A stretch of DNA of 7,893 bases from Bacteroidales bacterium UBA6346 (GTDB lineage: Bacteria; Bacteroidota; Bacteroidia; Bacteroidales; UBA932), in the NCBI GenBank assembly GCA_002438905.1, contig DJSA01000045.1, forward strand, positions 1 through 7,893. Direction: 5' to 3'. A program made the translations under genes and the position numbers. A model generated the notes under the pieces. It ran no database searches. It was not told where the DNA came from and worked only from the letters and a program-made list of their open reading frames with translations. Of this stretch, positions 1-5,106 are shown piece by piece; within the stretch, counting starts at the first letter, position 1, and every line of letters begins with the position of its first letter.

Positions 1-126
1 CTCAACTCCGAGCTGGCCATAGTCATAGACTGCCGCAAGTCCGTCATAAATCTCGCTTGACGGAAATATGAATCCATACTCCTTGCAGTGAGCGACCAAA
101 GCCTTGAAAAGTTCGTCTTGTGTCAT
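1..126 (-). CDS. glyS: Glycine--tRNA ligase, N-terminal 42 codons (runs off the window)
   Basis: The minus-strand frame opens with ATG at 126-124 and stays open to base 1. It encodes 42 residues beginning MTQDELFKALVAHCKEYGF and containing FPSSEIYDGLAAVYDYGQLG. The segment (F/V)FPSSEIYxGxxxxxDYGxxG is the conserved N-terminus of the single-chain (alpha2, eukaryote-like) class II glycyl-tRNA synthetase, which charges tRNA-Gly with glycine in the cytoplasm. This form, rather than the GlyQ/GlyS alpha2beta2 form, is usual in Bacteroidota. The class II motifs 1 to 3 lie beyond the window edge, so only the N-terminus is seen. The gene lies 47 bp downstream of a lipoprotein gene on the same strand, but a -7-like element in that gap suggests its own promoter. 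Identification rests on a short but very characteristic segment. Confidence 0.88.
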   Translation of the reverse strand, partial: MTQDELFKALVAHCKEYGFIFPSSEIYDGLAAVYDYGQLGVE

Positions 127-169
127 AAATGATTATTTTAAAACATAAATCCTGCAAAAATAATCATTT
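127..169. repeat. Perfect 13-bp inverted repeat in the lipoprotein-glyS gap
   Basis: AAATGATTATTTT (127-139) is the exact reverse complement of AAAATAATCATTT (157-169), with a 17-nt loop between. The arm at 127-139 touches the glyS start codon directly, and the outer arm lies five bases past the lipoprotein stop codon. In a transcript reading from the lipoprotein gene the repeat would form a 13-bp AU-rich stem whose 3' arm ends at the glyS AUG. It may work as a weak terminator or attenuator, or as a double-stranded binding site. It has no GC-rich core, so a classical intrinsic terminator is not a strong reading. Confidence 0.6.
155..162 (-). promoter_or_regulatory. Probable -7 element of a glyS promoter
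   Basis: The minus strand reads TATTTTTG here, matching the Bacteroidota -7 consensus TAnnTTTG. It would start a transcript roughly 20 nt ahead of the glyS ATG. No convincing TTTG -33 box sits 19-21 bp upstream, so the call rests on the -7 element alone. The element overlaps the outer arm and loop of the 13-bp inverted repeat. Confidence 0.35.
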
Positions 170-173
170 TTTA

Positions 174-638
174 CTATTCTCCCGTATAGACAATCTTTTT
201 TCCGCAGTTGATCACATCCTCAGCACTCAGAGTGTATTTGGCGAGCCATTTCTTTCCGTCCCTGACAGCAGACCAGTCCTCATTTTCAAAGACATCCTCG
301 TCGAACACATAAAAAGGAACGAGGGCATCCTTGGCGTATGACTCGAACGGGCCGGCCTTGTCCTCGGTAACATTCAGGTCTACTCTCTCGTGAGACTTGG
401 TGAAAAAGCGACAATTGTCAGTTCCGGAGAGGCTTTCCGGAAGTTCCCCTTCCTGTGCCCCAGCGGAGTCGCTGTGATAGGGAACGAACCACACAATGTC
501 CGTATTGCTCTGATTCTCAAGCGTAAGCAGATAATAATTCTCCGGCACATTGTCTAAATCCAAGGACTGACGATGGCAGGAAACTGTCATAATAAGAGAC
601 AGGGCGGAAAGAAGCGCGTAAAAAATAGACTTTTTCAT
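174..638 (-). CDS. Small predicted lipoprotein of unknown function
   Basis: A 154-residue protein with a lipoprotein signal peptide: lysines at 2-3, a hydrophobic stretch at about 5-19, and the probable lipid-acceptor Cys21 in TVSC (a relaxed lipobox of the kind common in Bacteroidota). After the cysteine come HRQSLDLDN and a soluble, acidic domain rich in D and E with several tryptophans and no transmembrane segment. I do not recognise the family. The start is ATG 638-636, only 13 bp after the stop of the upstream barrel-protein gene, so the two are almost certainly co-transcribed. An envelope role next to the barrel protein is inferred from the signal peptide and position only. Whether it faces the periplasm or is surface exposed cannot be decided; there is a short acidic patch just after the cysteine but no clear export signal. 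Confidence 0.75.
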   Translation of the reverse strand: MKKSIFYALLSALSLIMTVSCHRQSLDLDNVPENYYLLTLENQSNTDIVWFVPYHSDSAGAQEGELPESLSGTDNCRFFTKSHERVDLNVTEDKAGPFESYAKDALVPFYVFDEDVFENEDWSAVRDGKKWLAKYTLSAEDVINCGKKIVYTGE

Positions 639-651
639 GATAACTCGTTTT

Positions 652-1581
652 TTACTTTGAGTACTTGCCTGACTGATAGCGATTCATACCTATGTTCCAG
701 CCTATTCCGAAATTGACACTCAAGAAGTTGAATGGAAGTCTTGCGACCGTGCTGACCGCAGAATCCATGTCAATGACATATCTGTTTTCAAGTTCCGACC
801 ACGCCACCGATTCAGCCCAATTGTTAGGTTCAAAGGCCTTCTTGAACTGATAGGTAACCTTCTCGTAGTTGAAGCTATTCGGGAAGCATTTGAAACCGCA
901 CTCCGCGGAAATGTAGAAATGACGGTTGAAAGTATATGTCAACTGCAGGGATGCCGAAAGTACCGCCGTGACACTATTGTTGTCGGACACCGGTTCTGCC
1001 ATATAATCTAAATAACTTTCCGTGACACGATATGCGACTCCAGTCGGAGCACTGCCGTCACGAGGGATGCGTCTGTAACTGAATGAGTTGCCGTAGAGAC
1101 TGCCAACTCCGACTCCGACCATAGGGCGCAGGCTCCACCCACCAAAATCGTAGCGATAGGCAGCACCGATTTGGAATGCAGCCGCTGAGAAACTGTTGTC
1201 ACAATCGAAAAGGTCAATTCCGTTGCGGAAAGAATAAATATCGTTGGTAAGCATTCCGTAGCGATAGCGCCCTCCATCAGCCTTGTTCACGGTTCCGAAG
1301 TAGTTTACATCGCTGATTTCGGTTCCGAGAGCAGAGAATGAAACAAAAAATCCCCAATGTTTCTGAAAGAAATGGCTGTAGCGCATCTGAAATTCCCCTC
1401 CGCAACCAAGCCCGAGAGCCGCGCCGGCATCACCTGAAATAGAGTAAGGCATTCCGACAAATCCTCCCTGAATGTCAATTGAACTGCCGTAAGCATACTG
1501 CTGCGGCACATTCGGATGTCGCCGTGCCTGAGCCTGAACAGCCATGACAAACGCTAGGAACAGAATAAGAAATCGTTTCAT
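652..1581 (-). CDS. Predicted outer-membrane beta-barrel-like protein
   Basis: A 309-residue protein with a cleavable signal peptide: MKR, a hydrophobic core to about residue 15, and likely cleavage after AQA at residue 19. The mature part is rich in aromatic and glycine residues in alternating patterns, for example FQIGAAYRYDFGGWSLRPMVGVGVGSLYG, YTFNRHFYISAECGFKCF and the late strand FLSVNFGIGWNIG. This is typical of Bacteroidota outer-membrane barrel proteins of roughly 8 to 12 strands. The frame extends upstream to a TTG at 1590, but the ATG at 1581 puts the signal peptide at its normal position and was chosen. A consensus-quality promoter lies just upstream, and a lipoprotein gene follows after 13 bp. 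The specific function is unknown; a porin-like or adhesion role would be guesswork. The barrel call is from composition and pattern, not from a named family. Confidence 0.75.
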   Translation of the reverse strand: MKRFLILFLAFVMAVQAQARRHPNVPQQYAYGSSIDIQGGFVGMPYSISGDAGAALGLGCGGEFQMRYSHFFQKHWGFFVSFSALGTEISDVNYFGTVNKADGGRYRYGMLTNDIYSFRNGIDLFDCDNSFSAAAFQIGAAYRYDFGGWSLRPMVGVGVGSLYGNSFSYRRIPRDGSAPTGVAYRVTESYLDYMAEPVSDNNSVTAVLSASLQLTYTFNRHFYISAECGFKCFPNSFNYEKVTYQFKKAFEPNNWAESVAWSELENRYVIDMDSAVSTVARLPFNFLSVNFGIGWNIGMNRYQSGKYSK

Positions 1582-1603
1582 AAGTTCCAAAATTTAGTAA
1601 TGT

Positions 1604-1635
1604 CAAATGTATGAAGAATATCCATTATAAGCAAA
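1604..1635 (-). promoter_or_regulatory. Bacteroidota-type promoter for the barrel-lipoprotein pair
   Basis: The minus strand carries TTTG at 1635-1632, a 20-bp spacer, and TACATTTG at 1611-1604. Both boxes match the -33 TTTG and -7 TAnnTTTG consensus exactly, with the usual spacing. Transcription would begin near 1598, about 16 nt ahead of the ATG at 1581. The promoter fills the 54-bp gap after folK, so the pair has its own start even if some folK readthrough occurs. Confidence 0.75.
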
Positions 1636-2097
1636 CTAAAATACACCGATTTCGCGAAGGGGGATGAGGACAAAATCGCGTTCATACATTCGCGGATGCG
1701 GGATTATGAGGTCAGGGGTGCTGATTTTTTCGTCACCGTAGAGGAGAATGTCTATATCGATGAGGCGGGAAGCGTATATCCTATTGCCTTCGGAGTCGTA
1801 GACAGGAGACGTTGTTTCACGTCCAAGTTGCCGCTCTATGGATTTTATCGCCCGTAGAATGTCATGCGGGGAAGACGTCAGATCGAAACGGACGGCGGCA
1901 TTCAGAAACTTGTCATCCGACTCGAATCCCCAAGGCTCCGTTTCAATCAAGGAAGACATCGCAGCAGGCTTACAATTAACCCCTTCCATTTCAGAAAACC
2001 TCTCCCCCATCAGACGCACTGCCTCAAGAATATTTCCACACCGGTCTCCCAAGTTGCTGCCCAAAGAGAAATACACAGAAACAAAAGAATTAACCAT
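1636..2097 (-). CDS. folK: 2-amino-4-hydroxy-6-hydroxymethyldihydropteridine pyrophosphokinase (HPPK)
   Basis: FolK transfers pyrophosphate from ATP to 6-hydroxymethyl-7,8-dihydropterin, the step before dihydropteroate synthase in folate synthesis (cytoplasm). The 153 residues cover the whole family: SLGSNLGDR at 11-19, IETEPWG at 51-57, FLNA at 64-67, the signature RLIDIDILLY at 111-120 with Mg-binding aspartates D114 and D116, and IPHPR at 132-136. The frame can be read further upstream to a TTG at 2115, which would add six residues encoded by the run of G. The ATG at 2097 is preferred because it gives the normal N-terminus (a short lead before YFSLGSN). The gene lies 96 bp downstream of the sufT-like gene; a weak TATAAT-like string at about 2127-2132 (minus strand) could give it its own start, but this is uncertain. 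Confidence 0.95.
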   Translation of the reverse strand: MVNSFVSVYFSLGSNLGDRCGNILEAVRLMGERFSEMEGVNCKPAAMSSLIETEPWGFESDDKFLNAAVRFDLTSSPHDILRAIKSIERQLGRETTSPVYDSEGNRIYASRLIDIDILLYGDEKISTPDLIIPHPRMYERDFVLIPLREIGVF

Positions 2098-2104
2098 AAG
2101 AATT

Positions 2105-2113
2105 CCCCCCCCC
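2105..2113. repeat. Homopolymer of nine C (nine G in the folK message), followed by seven A
   Basis: On the coding strand of folK this reads T7 then G9, ending seven bases before the folK ATG at 2097. It sits where a ribosome-binding site would be. Runs of this length can slip during replication. It could also be a sequencing-sensitive position. Confidence 0.85.
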
Positions 2114-2193
2114 AAAAAAACACCTATTATAAAAACGCTGAAAGAAAGGAATTGCCAAAGTCCAACGAAGCAGGCCGCCTTTTAGGCGCCCCG

Positions 2194-2499
2194 CTATTCA
2201 TCAAGACCAAGCTCAACAAGAGCCTCCTCTGACATCCTACTCTTATCCCAAGCCGGCTCAAAGACAAGATCCACTTTTACGCTGACAACCCCCGGAACAT
2301 CCTCGACGGACTTCTGCACTTCGTCAACGACATAGTCCGCCATAGGACAGTTCGGAGCCGTAAGAGTCATCTGAATGTAGACATTATGATCCTCATCGAC
2401 CTTCAGTTCATAGATAAGCCCCAAATCATAAATATTGACAGGGATTTCAGGATCGTAAACCTGTCGCAACGCACGTATTATATCACCTTCAAGCGCCAT
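2194..2499 (-). CDS. sufT: DUF59/MIP18-family iron-sulfur assembly factor (SufT type)
   Basis: A 101-residue single-domain protein of the MIP18/DUF59 (PaaD-like) family, which helps mature Fe-S proteins in the cytoplasm. Visible signatures are YDPEIPVNIYDLGLIY at 15-30, TLTAPNCPMAD at 45-55 with the conserved reactive Cys51, and the closing VDLVFEPAWDKSRMSEEA. Length is typical of the stand-alone form. The ATG at 2499 lies 36 bp after the stop of sufE, and sufS-sufE precede it on the same strand, which supports a role in SUF cluster assembly or delivery rather than in phenylacetate degradation (PaaD). The gene symbol is by family and context; the exact client proteins cannot be told from the sequence. 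Confidence 0.88.
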   Translation of the reverse strand: MALEGDIIRALRQVYDPEIPVNIYDLGLIYELKVDEDHNVYIQMTLTAPNCPMADYVVDEVQKSVEDVPGVVSVKVDLVFEPAWDKSRMSEEALVELGLDE

Positions 2500-2535
2500 A
2501 ATATCATTCTCTCAATTTTTGGAAACCAACAATGC

Positions 2536-2988
2536 CTATGCTATCGTGGACAAAATGGTCGCATCGACACATAACTGCGCTGCGGCGGCTTTTCTGATCG
2601 TCTCAATCATCGATGCAAGCCCGTTAGCCCTTGTCGGAGAAAGATTTTCCTTCAGACCGATTTTCTCGATGACGGAAAAATCAGAAAAGGCGATTTCTTG
2701 AGGAGTGCGTCCGGAATAGATGCGGATGAGCAGGGATATTATTCCCTTTGTGATAATTGCATCGCTGTCCGCATTGAACCATAACCGGCCATCTTTATAT
2801 TGCCAATCAAGCCAAACCCTTGATTGACAACCTTTTATTAGATGGTCGTCCGTTTTCTTTTCTTCGGGATAGCCTTTCAGCGACTTGCCAAGTTCAATTA
2901 GGTATTCATATTTGTCAAGCCAGTCATCAAACATGTTGAACTCATCGATGACCTCGGATTCCACTTCTTTCAAAGTTTTTTCTGCCAT
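2536..2988 (-). CDS. sufE: Cysteine desulfuration protein SufE
   Basis: SufE accepts the persulfide sulfur from the cysteine desulfurase SufS and passes it to the SUF scaffold, raising SufS activity (cytoplasm). The 150-residue protein has the family layout: an N-terminal helical stretch with FDDWLDKYEYLIELGK at about 20-35, then LIKGCQSRVWL at 50-60 with sulfur-accepting Cys54 (Cys51 in E. coli), and a C-terminal helical part with GLKENLSPTRANGLASMI at about 111-128. The length matches the family (about 140-150 residues). The start is ATG 2988; MAEKTLKEVE is a plausible lead. Its partner sufS ends 134 bp upstream on the same strand and a SufT-type gene follows after 36 bp, so the three probably act together. 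Confidence 0.95.
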   Translation of the reverse strand: MAEKTLKEVESEVIDEFNMFDDWLDKYEYLIELGKSLKGYPEEKKTDDHLIKGCQSRVWLDWQYKDGRLWFNADSDAIITKGIISLLIRIYSGRTPQEIAFSDFSVIEKIGLKENLSPTRANGLASMIETIRKAAAAQLCVDATILSTIA

Positions 2989-3122
2989 AAAATTTTCCGA
3001 ATTACACCCCTTTCACGGAGCAAAAAAAATTCCAAAACACAATTTTCAATATTAAGAAATTTTTAAAAAATAACCCGCATCATCTTTTTCGCGTTTCTAG
3101 ATCCATGCACCAGACCATTCTC
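2989..3122. other. AT-rich gap between sufS and sufE
   Basis: This 134-bp spacer holds no credible gene. It is rich in runs of A and T (for example 3056-3071). The minus strand has TAATATTG at 3054-3047, one base off the TAnnTTTG -7 consensus, but no TTTG at the right distance. It may contain a weak internal promoter for sufE or simply be a long untranslated link in one message. Confidence 0.35.
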
Positions 3123-4337
3123 TCAAGACAGCATTGCCACAGCGCGGCGAAGAGAGTCCATAAACGACTCAGCCTCCTCAAGAGTGTTGTAAGGAACGAG
3201 AGATGCGCGCAAAACCCCTGTCACACCGAAACGAGTCATCACAGGCTCGGCACACATCTGACCGGAACGCACTGCTATTCCCATCTTATCAAGAATCTGA
3301 GCCAAATCCTCGTGGTGCACTCCGTCAACGGAGAACGAGAACACGGGAACCCGTGGTTTGGCCGTGCCGTATAGCTTTATCCGCGGATTTGCCGTCAATT
3401 CATCGAAGAGAAAGTCTGAAACCTCGTTGTGGTATTTAATTATTTCATTATCATTCAATGCTTTAGCAAATTCGAGAGCTGGTTTAAAAGTAGCCTGTCC
3501 AACAAAATTCTGCGTACCTGCCTCAAATTTCATAGGCAAAGGAGCAAAAGTGGAGTTTTCGAGAGTCACAGTGCCCACCATCTCACCTCCGGACATGAAA
3601 GGAGGCATAACCTCAAGCCATTTCTTCTTTCCGAACAAGACACCGGTGCCGGTGGCGGCATAAATCTTATGCCCGGAAAATACATAGAAATCACAGTCCA
3701 ATTCCTGTACGTCAACACCGCAGTGAACTATACCCTGTGCTCCGTCAACAAGAACAGGAACGCTGCGGTTGTGGCAAATATTTATTATTTCCTTGACCGG
3801 ATTAACAATACCGAGCACATTTGAAACCTGCGTAACGGCAACAATCCTTGTTCTGTCATCGATGAGATTATCAAGTTTTTCAATCATCAAAGTTCCGTCA
3901 TCTGCTACAGGAATGACCCTCAACTGCGCGCCTTTCCTGCGACAGAGCAGCTGCCATGGAACGAGATTGGAATGATGTTCGACAGCAGAAACAACGACAT
4001 TATCTCCCTCTTTGACGAATGCGTCACCGAAGGAATGTGCCACAAGATTGACCGATGCCGTCGTACCGGAAGTGAAGACGACTTCCTCGCGATGCTCAGC
4101 ATTTATAAACTCACGAACCGCATTTCTCGCCTGCTCGTAGTGTTCTGTCGCCAAGTTCGAAAGATAGTGGATTCCCCTATGGATATTGGAATTTGCAACC
4201 CTAGAATATTCGTCCTGCATACGCAGAACAGATTCCGGACGTTGGGAAGTCGCCGCATTGTCAAAATAAACCAGCGGCTTTCCATATACCTTTTCGGAAA
4301 GCGCCGGAAACATCTTCCTTATTTCACCTATTTTCAT
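3123..4337 (-). CDS. sufS: Cysteine desulfurase SufS
   Basis: A 404-residue PLP enzyme (group II cysteine desulfurase/selenocysteine lyase) that releases sulfur from L-cysteine as a persulfide for Fe-S cluster assembly. All key sites are present, each two residues earlier than in E. coli SufS: His121 in SAVEHHSN (stacks on PLP), Asp198 and Gln201 in VLVDGAQG, the Schiff-base Lys224 in FSGHKIYAATGTG, the active-site Cys362 in RSGQMCAEP, and Arg377 in VLRASL. The N-terminal YFDNAATSQRP and C-terminal VPYNTLEEAESFMDSLRR are family-typical, and the length is normal. The start is ATG 4337. The gene leads a minus-strand block with sufE and the DUF59 gene. sufB, sufC and sufD are not in the window, and ruvA lies divergently upstream, so they are not directly 5' of it. 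Confidence 0.97.
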   Translation of the reverse strand: MKIGEIRKMFPALSEKVYGKPLVYFDNAATSQRPESVLRMQDEYSRVANSNIHRGIHYLSNLATEHYEQARNAVREFINAEHREEVVFTSGTTASVNLVAHSFGDAFVKEGDNVVVSAVEHHSNLVPWQLLCRRKGAQLRVIPVADDGTLMIEKLDNLIDDRTRIVAVTQVSNVLGIVNPVKEIINICHNRSVPVLVDGAQGIVHCGVDVQELDCDFYVFSGHKIYAATGTGVLFGKKKWLEVMPPFMSGGEMVGTVTLENSTFAPLPMKFEAGTQNFVGQATFKPALEFAKALNDNEIIKYHNEVSDFLFDELTANPRIKLYGTAKPRVPVFSFSVDGVHHEDLAQILDKMGIAVRSGQMCAEPVMTRFGVTGVLRASLVPYNTLEEAESFMDSLRRAVAMLS

Positions 4338-4338
4338 T

Positions 4339-4353
4339 GTCTAATTTTTAGAC
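4339..4353. promoter_or_regulatory. Inverted repeat in the sufS leader, next to the start codon
   Basis: GTCTAA-ttt-TTAGAC is a perfect 6-bp dyad one base from the sufS ATG. As RNA it would make a short hairpin ending at the start codon. A second small dyad, CTCA-cagt-TGAG at 4357-4368, lies just upstream in the leader, with the palindrome GACGTC (4351-4356) between the two. This could be an operator or a translational control element; I know of no named motif that it matches. Confidence 0.35.
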
Positions 4354-4381
4354 GTCCTCACAGTTGAGACACACAAGTCTG

Positions 4382-4389
4382 CAAAATTA
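4382..4389 (-). promoter_or_regulatory. Probable -7 element of the sufS promoter
   Basis: The minus strand reads TAATTTTG, an exact match to TAnnTTTG. Transcription would start around 4376, giving a leader of about 38 nt. No exact TTTG -33 box lies 19-21 bp upstream; the stretch there is T-rich. Confidence 0.5.
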
Positions 4390-4422
4390 CAAAATAGTAT
4401 TCTATCTTGAGAAAAATTGTCC

Positions 4423-4430
4423 TACTTTTG
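4423..4430 (+). promoter_or_regulatory. Probable -7 element of the ruvA promoter
   Basis: TACTTTTG matches TAnnTTTG exactly and ends 18 bp before the ruvA ATG, so the leader would be only about 12 nt. The -33 region is poor (TATTCT near 4398). Together with the minus-strand element about 35 bp to the left it makes a compact divergent promoter region for sufS and ruvA. Confidence 0.55.
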
Positions 4431-4448
4431 CAAAAACATCAAACAATC

Positions 4449-5036
4449 ATGATAGACTACATCAAGGGGACAATCGCGGAAATCCTGCCTACGGAGATGA
4501 CCTTGGAATGTCATGGCATCGGCTACAAGATTCTGATTTCGCTACAATCATTTGAAGTACTGAAAACTTGTACCGAGGCGACGGTCTACATCCATCACTA
4601 CCTACGCGAGGATGATGAACAATACTTCGGATTCGCAACAAAAGACGAACGTGAGTTGTTTCGACTCCTGATAGGCGTATCAGGTGTGGGAGCAGCAACG
4701 GCAAGGATGATGCTCTCGTCAATGAGTTCCGATGAACTGCGCAATTCAATCCTTTCCGAAGACATCAACAGAATAAAGAGCATCAAGGGCATCGGACTAA
4801 AATCAGCGCAACGCCTCATACTTGAATTGAAAGACAAGATAACAAAAGGTGCCGGAGCGGAACAGACTACAATATTCCAGGCAGGAGGGAATCCGAATCT
4901 CGAAGAAGCCACCACAGCCCTCGTAATGCTTGGGTTCACAAAGCCGAACGTAACAAAAGCTCTCACCGCGGTATTAAAAGAGATTCCTGAAGCGAGTCTT
5001 GAACAGTTAATAAAGTCAGCACTAAAGAAACTTTAA
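4449..5036 (+). CDS. ruvA: Holliday junction branch migration protein RuvA
   Basis: RuvA binds four-way DNA junctions and loads the RuvB motor for branch migration during recombination and fork repair. The 195-residue protein shows the three family domains: an N-terminal OB fold (MIDYIKGTIAEILP, CHGIGYKILIS), with the acidic pin residues E54-D55 in YLRED and the following YFGFATKDERELFRLLI; tandem helix-hairpin-helix motifs GVSGVGAATARMML (76-89) and SIKGIGLKSAQRLILELKDK (111-130); and the flexible RuvB-binding domain from about 149 (LEEATTALVMLGF to the C-terminus). An upstream TTG at 4407 would add 14 residues; ATG 4449 gives the standard N-terminus and was chosen. ruvB and ruvC are not adjacent here. 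The gene converges on mnmG, and a parS palindrome begins two bases after its stop. Confidence 0.97.
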   Translation: MIDYIKGTIAEILPTEMTLECHGIGYKILISLQSFEVLKTCTEATVYIHHYLREDDEQYFGFATKDERELFRLLIGVSGVGAATARMMLSSMSSDELRNSILSEDINRIKSIKGIGLKSAQRLILELKDKITKGAGAEQTTIFQAGGNPNLEEATTALVMLGFTKPNVTKALTAVLKEIPEASLEQLIKSALKKL

Positions 5037-5038
5037 AA

Positions 5039-5054
5039 TGTTCCACGTGGAACA
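5039..5054. promoter_or_regulatory. parS site 1 (ParB-binding palindrome)
   Basis: TGTTCCACGTGGAACA is a perfect 16-bp palindrome. It differs from the widely conserved chromosomal parS consensus TGTTNCACGTGAAACA only at one position in the right arm, where the change restores perfect symmetry. It lies in the 70-bp convergent gap between ruvA and mnmG; parS sites near gidA/mnmG are a classic arrangement in bacteria. No T-run follows on either strand, so a terminator hairpin is a less likely reading. Confidence 0.85.
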
Positions 5055-5106
5055 ATAAAGACGCAATAAAATCCATACATAACAGACGAATTTTCCGCAA
5101 CACAGA

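Noticed and set aside
1813..1828. Third parS site (TGTTTCACGT half-site in folK)
   Set aside because: Only the left half matches; four of 16 positions differ, and it is not palindromic. It looks like chance coding sequence.
2173..2191. Terminator hairpin after the sufT-type gene
   Set aside because: The stem is only CGCC/GGCG with a mismatch and two more pairs, and no T-run follows on the minus strand.
1864..2232. 122-residue plus-strand frame across folK and the folK-sufT gap
   Set aside because: It overlaps folK antisense and runs through the C9/A7 tract into the sufT 3' end; low-complexity product, no credible family.
3429..3824. Second 131-residue plus-strand reading frame opposite sufS
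   Set aside because: Same reason: antisense to sufS coding sequence, composition unlike a real protein, no start context.
3972..4367. 131-residue plus-strand reading frame opposite sufS
   Set aside because: It lies wholly antisense to a strongly conserved cysteine desulfurase, has no recognisable domain and no promoter or start signal; it is a shadow frame.
4407..4448. Longer RuvA starting at TTG 4407
   Set aside because: The added 14 residues do not match RuvA and would overlap the -7 promoter element; ATG 4449 gives the conserved N-terminus.
5039..5054. Intrinsic terminator for ruvA or mnmG
   Set aside because: The palindrome has no loop of useful size and no T-run on either side; its exact match to parS and the second copy inside mnmG explain it better.
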